NCBI GenBank assembly: GCA_963848175.1 | Contig: CAWKCO010000003.1 | Location: forward strand, 682,001 to 746,000 | DNA from: JAMZMI01 sp963848175 | Lineage (GTDB): Bacteria > Bacteroidota > Bacteroidia > Cytophagales > Cyclobacteriaceae | Direction: 5' to 3' | Length of the DNA stretch: 64,000 nucleotides | In this document: one piece after another, positions 8,848-17,041 of the stretch | How positions within the stretch are numbered: the stretch's first letter is position 1 | Layout: every line of letters starts with the position of its first letter | Position numbers and translations under genes: made by a program | The notes under the pieces: generated by a model | What the model was told of the DNA's origin: nothing | Databases searched by the model: none | What the model saw: the letters and a program-made list of their open reading frames with translations, nothing else

Positions 8848-9200
8848 GAGCGCTATGTCAATTAATGATCCTCGCAATGACGTACTGCTTCATCTATGCC
8901 ATCTGCCAACAACGGGGCTAGGCATTCGCCAATATCTAAAAATACCATAAATAGGGTATAGCGTAAATGAGGATGTGACATTATATTTATCCCGATGAAT
9001 ATTCACCCCGTTCAGATCCGCTCAGGCTATCAGCTGCCACCACCTTCCCTCGTAGGTTTTTCTTATAGTATCATTCCTAAGGCCAATCGTTTGTGCCATT
9101 TACTAGGCTTGAGAGCGGGTGTGATCCCGTCAATAGACCTTTTTTGGATCTGCTTAAGTGTTGGCAAGCCAGCTGTAATGGTGGTGGGACAGTCTTGCTT
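8848..9200. other. Gene-free stretch between the two repeat arrays
   Basis: It holds a repeat fragment at about 8869-8884 and then ordinary AT-rich sequence. No gene is supported. The open frame beginning at 8995 continues into the minisatellite and codes for a repetitive, low-quality peptide. Confidence 0.5.
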
Positions 9201-9405
9201 TCAGGCAAAGCCCGCGCATGTTGTAGCGGCATATCCATGCTTCAGGCAAACGCGCTGCAAGCTGCAAGAGGATATCCATACTTCAGGCAAGCTCCCTGCA
9301 ACCTGCAGGAAGACATCCACACTTCAGGCAAGTCTGCTGCAAGTTGCAGGGGCAAATTCACACTTCAGGCAAAGTCGCCGCACTACTGCGACAAGCTTGC
9401 CTGAA
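9201..9405 (+). repeat. 41-bp tandem repeat (minisatellite), about 4.5 copies
   Basis: The core TCAGGCAA recurs at 9201, 9242, 9283, 9324 and 9365, exactly 41 bases apart. The unit also carries a TGCAAGCTGCAAG-type palindromic segment and an ATATCCATACT segment. The array ends with an inverted core, GCTTGCCTGAAA (9394-9405). The last repeat and this inverted copy can fold into a hairpin about 50 bases before the DUF6261 start codon. GC content is clearly above the flanks. Confidence 0.85.
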
Positions 9406-9456
9406 ACTAGCAAACGTATTTTCAATTATTGTTAAAACCATAAAAACAAAATCCAA

Positions 9457-10182
9457 ATGACGATCAAAGGAATCACATTAAACAACCTGCGCAACTCCGA
9501 ATTTTCTCAGTTTAGCACCGATGTGCTAGAGCTTGTAAAACGCAATGACCCCAAAGCTCTAAAGGCCGAAGAGGCATACAATGCCTTCAAAGCAGAAAAC
9601 GACAAACTCACCAACATGCTCAACCCCGAGAAGGGCAGTCCGCTCACGGTGCGGCTAGAGGCTGCCGACGATCGGCGCGATGGAGGCTTGACGGGCATCA
9701 ACTTCGTGGTGCTGGGCTATACGCACTACTTCGATGAGACCCTGCGCAACCACGCACTGGCCTTGCAGCGCAACCTCAGCCAATATGGCAATGCCGGACT
9801 GGCACGAGAAAACTACCAAAGCGAAACGGCGGGCATCAGCAGTATGCTTGCCGACTGGGATAGTAAGCCAGAACTGGCAGCCGCCATCACGGCGCTGAAC
9901 CTCACCGCATGGAAGGACGAACTGGCACAGGCCAACAAGGCCTTCAACGATCTCTACCTCAACCGCACGGAGGAGGCCAGCACCGTGAGTCCGGTGAGCG
10001 TGCGCGACCAGCGCATACTTATGGGGCAACTATACTTCGATCTGCGCGACCTCATCGCCAGCTACAATGTGATCACCAAAGGGGCTGCACCATATAGCAC
10101 TACGGTGAACCAGCTCAACGCCCTGATAGAGAAATACAACACCCTACTGGCTGGGCGCAAAGGCAGGGCTGAGGAGGAGTAG
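9457..10182 (+). CDS. DUF6261 family protein
   Basis: A 241-residue, mostly helical soluble protein without signal peptide. I match it to DUF6261, a Bacteroidota family of unknown function, from the opening MTIKGITLNNLRNSEFSQF, the DRRDGGLTGI motif and the ending NALIEKYNTLLAGRKG. Codon use is clearly more GC-rich (CTG, GCC, CGC, CTC) than in the flanking metabolic genes, suggesting transfer or a different expression class. The gene sits between a 41-bp tandem array ending about 50 bases upstream and a fragment of the palindromic element downstream. The start ATG follows an A-rich leader. Confidence 0.7.
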   Translation: MTIKGITLNNLRNSEFSQFSTDVLELVKRNDPKALKAEEAYNAFKAENDKLTNMLNPEKGSPLTVRLEAADDRRDGGLTGINFVVLGYTHYFDETLRNHALALQRNLSQYGNAGLARENYQSETAGISSMLADWDSKPELAAAITALNLTAWKDELAQANKAFNDLYLNRTEEASTVSPVSVRDQRILMGQLYFDLRDLIASYNVITKGAAPYSTTVNQLNALIEKYNTLLAGRKGRAEEE

Positions 10183-10276
10183 TTTTGTGCTTTGCGCTCT
10201 GCGCCATACGCTTTACGCAGGGCGCTTTTTTGCTGTCGCAAAACGCTCCTCGCAATGACGCATCATTTAGGACGCT

Positions 10277-10327
10277 CGTCATTGCGAGGCTTTGCACCGT
10301 CGCAGACGGGGCAAAACGAAGCAATCT
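10277..10327. repeat. Left-half fragment of the palindromic element
   Basis: It has the left terminus CGTCATTGCGAGGC, the inner hairpin (CCGTCGCAGACGGGG) and GAAGCAATCT, the same extent as the half copy before the GIY-YIG gene. The recurrence of this exact half unit suggests that it is a defined breakpoint or a shorter family member. Confidence 0.8.
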
Positions 10328-10343
10328 CTGGCTTACTCAACTC

Positions 10344-10376
10344 ACTAAACAGGTTACTTCAAGTAACCTGTTTAGT
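10344..10376. promoter_or_regulatory. Near-perfect 33-bp palindrome upstream of the methyltransferase
   Basis: Arms of 16 bp (ACTAAACAGGTTACTT and its complement) are separated by one base. It lies 143 bases before the methyltransferase start and is followed after about 20 bases by a T run. It may be the terminator of the upstream unit or a dimer-binding operator. Sequence alone does not decide. Confidence 0.5.
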
Positions 10377-10519
10377 CTCTACCGAGGCAGCAGGTTCTTT
10401 TTTTTTTGTTAATCATTTGTTGGCGATTTTGTATCCAAATGAAATGGACTTTACACACTACTACTAAGTTTCTTTATAAAATATGATTCATGGAGATTCT
10501 GTAACTTGCCAATCAAAAA

Positions 10520-11812
10520 GTGTCCAAAAAAATGTTGCTCAAAGAAAAAATATCTTTAGAAGAGGTTTGTGGAGAAACTTTTAAAGTTAGGATGGTTGAA
10601 TCATCTGAACACGGGCAAGCAGCACTGACTCATTATCTGCACAACAATCGAAATGGTGTTTCAAGGTTTTATAAAAATGATGCAATTGAGCATGTAAAAT
10701 ATGCTCTACAGTATAAATTTCCACAGGAAGATATTTCTACACAAGTAGCCGAAGAGGCATTACAGTATATGCTTTTTGACTTCAAGAGCAAAGTCCCTTT
10801 TCCAGAGCCAGCAAATCCAAAATTTAAATTCATTGACCTCTTTGCGGGGATTGGAGGTTTCAGAATTGCGATGCAAAGTCTTGGAGGTAAATGTGTTTTT
10901 ACGAGTGAGTGGGATGAGCAAGCAAAGAAAACTTATAAGACGAATTTTGGTGAGGTTCCTTTTGGGGACATTACAAAAGAAGAGACAAAGCAATTTATCC
11001 CAGATGAGTTTGATGTGCTTTGTGCAGGCTTTCCGTGTCAGGCATTCTCAATAGCTGGTAGGAGAGGAGGGTTTGAAGATACTCGTGGTACATTATTCTT
11101 TGAAGTAGCTGAAATCATTAAAAGAAAGCAGCCAAAGGCAATATATCTTGAAAATGTGAAAGGCCTTTTCAATCATGATAAGGGGAAAACATTAACGACA
11201 ATTTTAAATGTTCTTAGAAATGATCTTCATTATTTCGTGCCAGATCCTCAGGTTCTAAATGCTAAAAATTTCGGTGTACCTCAAAATAGAGAAAGGATAT
11301 TTATTGTTGGATTCAGGGAGGATCTTGGGATAGAAAGCTTTGAATATCCAAAGCCAACTAATAAAGAAGTTAAATTTCAGGATGTTAAGGAAGACGATGT
11401 GGTATCAGTTAAATATTATCTATCTGATACTTACTTAAACACTTTGATTAATCATAAGAAACGACACGAAAGTAAAGGAAACGGATTTGGTTATGAAATA
11501 ATACCAGATGAAGGCATAGCTAATGCTGTATTGTGTGGTGGTATGGGACGAGAACGAAATTTAATTTATGATCATAGATTAGAGGATTTTACCCCTGTTA
11601 CACATATAAAAGGCCCTGTTAATAGACAAGGAATCAGAAAGATGACTCCAAGAGAGTGGGCTCGTCTTCAAGGGTTTCCAGATGATTTTATTATACCTGT
11701 TGCAGATGCATCCGCTTATAAACAATTCGGAAACTCAGTTGCTGTTCCAGCAATAAGAGCCACGGCAAATCAAATTATTAAGACACTTTTGGAGAAAAAT
11801 GTTGACAGGTAA
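10520..11812 (+). CDS. DNA cytosine-5 methyltransferase of an HpaII-like R-M system
   Basis: A 430-residue C5 methyltransferase. Conserved motifs in order: I FIDLFAGIGGFR (about 104-115), IV GFPCQAFSIAG with the catalytic Cys (PCQ 172-174), VI ENVKG (about 211), VIII QNRERIFIVG (about 255) and X GNSVAVPAI near the C-terminus. A 100-residue N-terminal extension (SEHGQAALTHYL...) is of unknown role. It transfers methyl from SAM to C5 of cytosine. CCGG is inferred as its target from the adjacent HpaII-like endonuclease. The start is a GTG at 10520; an in-frame ATG lies four codons on. The endonuclease ATG at 11799 overlaps the last codons, so the pair is one operon. Confidence 0.9.
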   Translation: MSKKMLLKEKISLEEVCGETFKVRMVESSEHGQAALTHYLHNNRNGVSRFYKNDAIEHVKYALQYKFPQEDISTQVAEEALQYMLFDFKSKVPFPEPANPKFKFIDLFAGIGGFRIAMQSLGGKCVFTSEWDEQAKKTYKTNFGEVPFGDITKEETKQFIPDEFDVLCAGFPCQAFSIAGRRGGFEDTRGTLFFEVAEIIKRKQPKAIYLENVKGLFNHDKGKTLTTILNVLRNDLHYFVPDPQVLNAKNFGVPQNRERIFIVGFREDLGIESFEYPKPTNKEVKFQDVKEDDVVSVKYYLSDTYLNTLINHKKRHESKGNGFGYEIIPDEGIANAVLCGGMGRERNLIYDHRLEDFTPVTHIKGPVNRQGIRKMTPREWARLQGFPDDFIIPVADASAYKQFGNSVAVPAIRATANQIIKTLLEKNVDR

Positions 11813-12879
11813 TAAAGGAGAATGGAGTGAGGTATATGCGCTTTTAAAACTAATATCTGATAGAAAACTATTTGCTGGGAATAGTCATTCTTGAGAATAT
11901 TGAAAGCTTAGTTTTTCCAATCATTAAAATCTTACGAAATGAGTCAGGTGGCACTTATGAATTTGGCTATGAAGGTGATTTAGTTGTTGTAAAGGGTAGC
12001 GAGGAGAAATTTAGGATACCTATTTCTCAATTTCAAGAGCAAGCGATTTACCTGTTAACGAAATTAAAAGAGTCAACTTCCGCTACTTTTTCAATACCTG
12101 ACATTGAAATTTTTATTAATTCATTTAATTGTAAATCCTTAAAGGCAAGTTCATCAGTCAAAAGTGATATTAGAATTGTCATTCATGATCATAGAACAGG
12201 TACTACACCAGAATTAGGTTTTAGCATTAAATCTCAACTTGGAGGAGCATCGACGCTTCTTAATGCGGGTAAAACAACAAACTTCATTTATCGAATTGTA
12301 GAAGGTGGAATATCTGATGCTAAAACATCGGAAATAAATGCGATCTCCAGCAGTAGTAAAATAAAGGATCGCATCCAGCAAATCAAGGATGTGTTAGGAA
12401 CGTTAGAGTTCTATAAAACAGAAAGCAGCATATTTGGAAATAATCTCACATTAATTGATAGTGCCTTACCAAAGATTCTTTCGGAAATTGTTTTAATTTT
12501 TTTCTCTTCAGGATATTCCAAAATTTCTGATTTAGTAAGTGAAATATCGATGAGAAATCCATTAAACTTTAATCAAGAGTCCGATCATCCGTTCTATCTC
12601 TATAAAATAAAACGTTTTTTGTCAGACATAGCATTAGGAATGATGCCTTCCAAAGTGTGGGCTGGAGAGCTAGATGCTACTGGTGGTTACCTGGTTGTTA
12701 AGGACGATGGTGAGATTTTATGCTATCATATATACAACCGAAATGAATTTGAAGATTATTTGCTAAGGAATACGAAACTTGAAACAGCTAGCAGTTCAAG
12801 GCACGGTTTTGGTCAACTTTACAAAGAAGGTGATCAAATGTTTTTCAAGCTAAACCTTCAAATTCGGTTTATTAAATAG
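11799..12879 (+). CDS. HpaII-like type II restriction endonuclease (frameshifted)
   Basis: The true start is the ATG at 11799, inside the end of the methyltransferase gene: MLTGNKGEWSEVYALLKLI fits the N-terminus of HpaII-family endonucleases. The frame breaks near 11888, where removing one T gives HLENIESLVFPIIKILRNE, and continues to 12879, for about 360 residues, the family's usual length. HpaII cuts CCGG. The restored protein carries the IRIVIHDHRTGTTPELGFSIKSQLGG segment, with an E-x-(S)-K type catalytic patch. As written the gene is broken and the methyltransferase would be solitary. If the extra base is an assembly error the system is complete. There is no homopolymer at the break. Confidence 0.78.
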
Positions 12880-13149
12880 TAAAACACTAGAAATGGTGTT
12901 GTTCGTAAATTGGCTCAACCATGATGAATAAATAAACCACACCACAACCAAGGCAAGCTCTTTAGTTTATCAAATCAAGTAGTTGAAGCAATCCAGATAG
13001 CACTATCCACCCAACCCATGACCAAAACAATACTTATAGGAGTCACAAATAGGCTGTCAAGTAAAACCAGTAAGGTGATTTTGCTTTCATAGGACATTGA
13101 AATAACGGGTGGGTAAAGATTTGTTCGATAGCATGCTAATTTCACGACC

Positions 13150-14040
13150 ATGAACAAAGTACTTCTTGTCGGAAACGATATCAACAATATCAATAGCCGC
13201 TATTCTTGGGATGAGCTGATCAACGACCTAATGGACAGTGCCAATCTGAAAAAGAAACTGTCTAAAAAGGACAAACCCTTTCCCATGCTCTATGAGGAGA
13301 TTTATCTGAATGCCGCACGGCAAAATGGACTCAAAGAGCTGAGCATCAAAAAGCGTATTGCAGCCAATACCCAAAACCTGCAACCCAATGAAATCCATCA
13401 CAGAATCTGCCAGTTGGGCATTGAGCATATTCTGACCACCAATTATGACCTGACACTGGAAAAATCCCTGTCGCTCGATCCTAAGAAAATAACCAACAAA
13501 GGCTGTGTAAAGGAAAACCTCTACAGCCTATTCAGGCACCACGCCGCTGATGATCAAAAAATCTGGCATATTCATGGCAGTGAGACCTCCCCACAGTCCA
13601 TCACGCTTGGGTATGAGCACTACAGTGGATATCTACAGCAGATGCGCAACTATGTGGCGCATGGCACTAAGGGCGTGTACAAGCATATCGATTTTCCTCC
13701 ATTGGCAAAGCGACTCAGAGACAAACCATTCAAATCTCACAGTTGGGTAGACTTCTTCTTTACCCATGATATCCACATATTGGGTTTGAATCTGGATTTT
13801 GTAGAAATACATCTTTGGTGGCTGCTCACTTTTAGAACCAGGGCCATGCTTCAAAACAGATTCAAACTGACCAACACGATCACCTACTACTATCCCAAAA
13901 AATACCAGGAAGTCTCACAATACAAACTGGACTTGCTAGAAGTGAGCGGGGTGCGTACTGTGCCCATTCTCCTTCAGGGCGAAAACAGAATGGCTTATTA
14001 CCATCGGGTAATTGATGAAATTGAAAAAGGAGGGAGGTAA
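13150..14040 (+). CDS. SIR2-like domain protein
   Basis: A 296-residue soluble protein with the SIR2-like (SIR2_2 type) pattern: an N-terminal GND...SW-x-LI segment, LTTNYDLTLE (about 95-104) with the conserved Asn-Asp, WHIHGS (about 139-144) with the likely catalytic His, LGYEHY, and HILGLNLDFVEIHLWWLL, the end of the Rossmann fold. Proteins of this type bind NAD and in several known anti-phage systems deplete it. Here the gene stands alone beside a restriction-modification pair, separated by 270 bases, so a defence role is suggested but not shown. No sensor domain (TIR, STALD, APAZ) is fused. Codon use is like the core genes. Confidence 0.75.
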   Translation: MNKVLLVGNDINNINSRYSWDELINDLMDSANLKKKLSKKDKPFPMLYEEIYLNAARQNGLKELSIKKRIAANTQNLQPNEIHHRICQLGIEHILTTNYDLTLEKSLSLDPKKITNKGCVKENLYSLFRHHAADDQKIWHIHGSETSPQSITLGYEHYSGYLQQMRNYVAHGTKGVYKHIDFPPLAKRLRDKPFKSHSWVDFFFTHDIHILGLNLDFVEIHLWWLLTFRTRAMLQNRFKLTNTITYYYPKKYQEVSQYKLDLLEVSGVRTVPILLQGENRMAYYHRVIDEIEKGGR

Positions 14041-14105
14041 GAGGGCTGCCTCACCCAACAGCCTCGTCTTCCAACGATATCAGACCAATAGGAGTCTAAG
14101 AGAGC

Positions 14106-14473
14106 ATGAATAGATTGAAAATAACAGTATTACTCCTTCACTATTAGCACTTACACAATGCAAAGATGACTGTGAGCAAAATGATAGATGTAGTTTAACA
14201 CCAGACGCAGGCCCATGTCGTGCAGCCATTACTAAGTATTATTACAACCAAGAGGCCAAGCAATGTAAGTCGTTTACCTACGGTGGATGCGACGGAGTAG
14301 TGCCATTTGCTACACTGGAAGAGTGCAAGAGCGGCTACCAGTGTGATAGTGTGGGAGGAGGCGAGAAGGTAAATCTAAATTCTAGCGTCTATTTAAAACC
14401 AATTAGTTATTCACAGTTTTTAGGCTTTAGGTCGGAAGCTGTCAACCTATTTCATGAGGACTCAAACATCTAA
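14106..14473 (+). CDS. Lipoprotein with a Kunitz/BPTI-type domain (frameshifted)
   Basis: The frame at 14168-14473 encodes a domain with Cys spacing 8-15-7-11-5 (14189-14344), containing GPCRAAITKYYYNQEA and CKSFTYGGCDG, unmistakably Kunitz/BPTI. Canonical BPTI spacing is 8-15-7-12-3, so the last loop differs. The P1 residue after the second Cys is Arg, as in trypsin inhibitors. Upstream, ATG 14106 opens a signal peptide (MNRLKITVLLL) in another frame. Adding one base near 14137 joins it to SLLALTQC, a proper lipobox. The reconstructed product is a lipid-anchored protease inhibitor of about 120 residues. The C-terminal about 40 residues are low complexity and the stop lies in a repeat. Kunitz domains are rare in bacteria. 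No other frame here makes a protein. Confidence 0.7.
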
Positions 14474-14530
14474 CATCTAACATCTATCATCTAAAGTCTA
14501 GTGTCTAATATCTAAAAGTCTAGCGTCTAT
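14463..14530. repeat. Short ATCTAACATCTA-type direct repeats
   Basis: A run of 8- to 10-base units (AACATCTA, ATCATCTA, AAGTCTAG, TGTCTAAT) precedes a 37-base block shared with the 3' end of the VRR-NUC gene. The same combination occurs at 18147-18212. Confidence 0.7.
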
Positions 14531-14556
14531 CATTCCCACCTTACCCTCAATATCTC
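14520..14556 (-). pseudogene. Duplicated fragment of the VRR-NUC gene 3' end
   Basis: Except for about two positions, 14520-14556 equals 18176-18212. On the minus strand it still encodes the ending SEILRVRWE of the VRR-NUC protein followed by a stop. Only the last about ten codons are copied. The homology stops upstream of that point. Confidence 0.65.
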
Positions 14557-14711
14557 CGACTTAACTAGTAAGACCCAAGCTTCTTGCAAAAGTGCACACC
14601 ATCTTTTTTTACAGTTCTGAGGTCATAGGCATGCAATATTTTTGTTGTGTTATTGTTTGTAATAATATTCTTTACAAATTCGCCACTATTTTACCGTTAC
14701 GCTAAACGTCT

Positions 14712-17036
14712 ATGCCTAATTCTCTCCGTGCCGTATTGATCGGCGCATTTCTGTTTTTTTCTTTTCAGGGTTTTACCCAATATCGAATCAGTGGCTATAT
14801 AGAAGACGAAGCTTCTCGCGAGAAGCTCTTTGGAGCCACTGTGATCATTCAAGGCACAGCCATTGGCACTACCTCCAATTTTTATGGTTATTTCAGCTTG
14901 CCTGTTTCCAAATCGTCTGTAGATCTGATTATTTCCTTTGTGGGGTATCAATCTGCTGTCATTCATTTTGATCTGAAGAAGGATACCAGCATCGTTGTGC
15001 CAATGACCTTGTCTGATGAGTTGGATGCGGTGGTGGTAGAGGGACTAAGAGAGGAAGCCATAGAGCTACAGCCGCAGGTTTCTTCCATCAATCTACAAGC
15101 TAGTCAGTTGCTAAAGCTGCCAGCCATTGGAGGAGAGATTGATCTAATGCGTGCATTGCAACTATTGCCAGGGGTGCAGAGTGGGAGCGAGGGATCTACG
15201 GGTATCTATGTGAGAGGAGGAGGTCCCGATCAGAATTTGATTTTACTAGATGGTGTGCCGCTTTATAGTGTCTCCCACTTGGGAGGTCTGTTTTCGGTGT
15301 TCAATCCTGACGCCATAGCGGATGTCAATTTGATCAAAGGAGGCTACCCAGCACGTTACGGCGGCAGGCTCTCCTCAGTGGTGAATGTGCGGATGAAAGA
15401 TGGCAACCGTGTGGAGCGTGAGACCAATGGAGCGATAGGTCTCTTGTCTGCGAGACTGACTACCCAAGGGCCATTTGATAAAGGAAAGGGTTCTTATTTG
15501 GTCGGGTTTAGACGTACTTATATTGATTTGCTGACCAGGCCTATTTCTCGTGCTGCGAGTAATGGAGACTATGCGGTCGGATATTTGTTTTATGATTTCA
15601 ATGCCAAAGCCAATTATGATCTTGGAAAGAATGATAAGGTTTCTATTAGCCATTACTCAGGAGACGATAAGTTTTTTATGAAGTTAGATGATTCATCCAC
15701 TGAGGGTGAAATCAGTATCAAATGGGGAAACTCTCTCACCAGTGCCAAATGGAGTCATCTTATTTCGGATAGACTTTTCACTAACCTCACGCTCAATCAT
15801 ACCAATTATCGATTCTTGACTGGTATAGAGCAGGAAGATAAAGATGGAGATTATGATTTGTTATTTGAGTATAGGTCTGGAATAAGGGATATCAGTGCGA
15901 AGTATGAGGTTGAGTATTTTCATAGTAACCAACACGAATTTCTCTCAGGCATTCATTATACGGAGCATTTCTTTACTCCTGGTGTTAATGCTTTTGAAGC
16001 AAAAGATGGAAATGAAAAGATAGATACCACTTTCGGTTCATTCAATGTGCGAGCGAGGGAGCTTTCTTACTATCTCGAAGATCAATGGGAGGCCACCTCA
16101 AGGCTGAAGTTTAATCTTGGTATGCATTTCAATGGCTACTATGTGGATCAGAAAATGTATATGTCAGTTCAGCCAAGAGCCACTGCGCGCTTTATGCTAG
16201 ACAAGTGGTCATCCGTGAAGCTATCCTACGCCACCATGCAGCAAAACGTTCACTTACTCTCTACCAGTGGGGTGGGGTTGCCTTCAGATCTTTGGGTACC
16301 AGCTACGGCCAAAGTTGCGCCTCAACGATCCTACCAAGTTACAGCTGCTTACACTCGCACCCTACCCAAGGGGTATGAAATGAGCGTGGAAGGTTATTAT
16401 AAAGAAATGACCAATCTGATAGAATACTCCAACGGAGAAAACTGGCTCGATGGTAGCGAAGACTGGCAAGAGCGCGTAGAGACTGAGGGCAAGGGGACGT
16501 CCAGAGGTTTGGAGCTTTTCTTACACAAGAAGGAAGGTAAGTTTACTGGGTGGATTGGCTATACCCTATCGAAAACCGATCGACAGTTTGCTAATATCAA
16601 TGATGGAGAAATCTATCCTTATAAATATGACAGAAGGCACGATGTGGGCATTTTGATGTCATATTCGTTTGGCCCACGTGTGGAAATTAGTGGTACGTGG
16701 GTGTATGGCACAGGCAATGCAATCACACTGGGTGAGGCAAGGTATTCGGGCTATGAAAACAATTTTTATGGCACTCCCGAAATAGAGCATTACGCTGGAC
16801 GTAACCAGTTTAGAATGCGGTCTTATCATCGCTCAGACCTAGGTGTGAAATTCATCAAGAAAAAGAAATGGGGAGAGCAAACATGGAACTGGGGATTCTA
16901 TAATGTGTACAATCGTGCCAATCCATTTTATTACTATTGGCAGGATGACTACAACTCTTTCTCAAACTCAAGGCGTCTTAAACAGATTGCTTTGTTTCCT
17001 ATCATTCCTTCTTTTAGTTACGAATTTAAATTTTGA
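14712..17036 (+). CDS. TonB-dependent outer-membrane receptor with carboxypeptidase-like N-terminal domain
   Basis: A 774-residue protein. Signal peptide about 1-23 (to FTQ), then a CarboxypepD_reg-like domain (YRISGYIEDEASREKLFGATV ... GTTSNFYGYFSL, about 24-110). The plug follows (LPGVQSGSEGSTGIYVRGGGPDQNLILLDGVPLY, about 150-190, and PARYGGRLSSVVNVRMKDG), then a beta-barrel ending in an aromatic-rich strand (SFSYEFKF). These receptors import bulky ligands using TonB and the proton gradient. The next gene, a DUF4249 lipoprotein, follows at once. This pair is a recurrent Bacteroidota arrangement in which DUF4249 is thought to be an accessory surface lipoprotein. The ligand is unknown. Confidence 0.9.
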   Translation: MPNSLRAVLIGAFLFFSFQGFTQYRISGYIEDEASREKLFGATVIIQGTAIGTTSNFYGYFSLPVSKSSVDLIISFVGYQSAVIHFDLKKDTSIVVPMTLSDELDAVVVEGLREEAIELQPQVSSINLQASQLLKLPAIGGEIDLMRALQLLPGVQSGSEGSTGIYVRGGGPDQNLILLDGVPLYSVSHLGGLFSVFNPDAIADVNLIKGGYPARYGGRLSSVVNVRMKDGNRVERETNGAIGLLSARLTTQGPFDKGKGSYLVGFRRTYIDLLTRPISRAASNGDYAVGYLFYDFNAKANYDLGKNDKVSISHYSGDDKFFMKLDDSSTEGEISIKWGNSLTSAKWSHLISDRLFTNLTLNHTNYRFLTGIEQEDKDGDYDLLFEYRSGIRDISAKYEVEYFHSNQHEFLSGIHYTEHFFTPGVNAFEAKDGNEKIDTTFGSFNVRARELSYYLEDQWEATSRLKFNLGMHFNGYYVDQKMYMSVQPRATARFMLDKWSSVKLSYATMQQNVHLLSTSGVGLPSDLWVPATAKVAPQRSYQVTAAYTRTLPKGYEMSVEGYYKEMTNLIEYSNGENWLDGSEDWQERVETEGKGTSRGLELFLHKKEGKFTGWIGYTLSKTDRQFANINDGEIYPYKYDRRHDVGILMSYSFGPRVEISGTWVYGTGNAITLGEARYSGYENNFYGTPEIEHYAGRNQFRMRSYHRSDLGVKFIKKKKWGEQTWNWGFYNVYNRANPFYYYWQDDYNSFSNSRRLKQIALFPIIPSFSYEFKF

Positions 17037-17041
17037 TTGTC

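Larger units (their letters stand above)
10183..10519. other. Gene-free stretch with element fragments and a palindrome
   Basis: It contains a right-end piece of the palindromic element (CCTCGCAATGACG at 10248-10260), a left-half piece (10277-10327), a 33-base palindrome (10344-10376) and a T run (about 10397-10408). The region from about 10410 is AT-rich and must hold the promoter of the methyltransferase gene. Confidence 0.6.

Noticed and set aside
8080..8877. Several open frames of similar sequence (SQTGENEAISWLTSTSF...)
   Set aside because: They are translations of the palindromic element units and reappear with every copy; no start or coding bias supports them.
9201..9405. Possible CRISPR array
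   Set aside because: The repeats are contiguous with a 41-base period and degenerate throughout; there are no unique spacers and no cas genes nearby.
8995..9435. A 146-codon open frame through the minisatellite
   Set aside because: It is the translation of the 41-bp repeats and its inverted end. The period is a multiple of three less one, so the repeat does not stay in one frame, as would be expected for a protein repeat.
11885..11893. Phase-variable switch in the restriction endonuclease
   Set aside because: There is no homopolymer or short tandem repeat at the break; a single extra T in CATTCTTG is not a typical contingency tract.
14697..14966. Antisense frame over the TonB receptor start
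   Set aside because: The sense strand has signal peptide and domain features; the antisense frame is a shadow.
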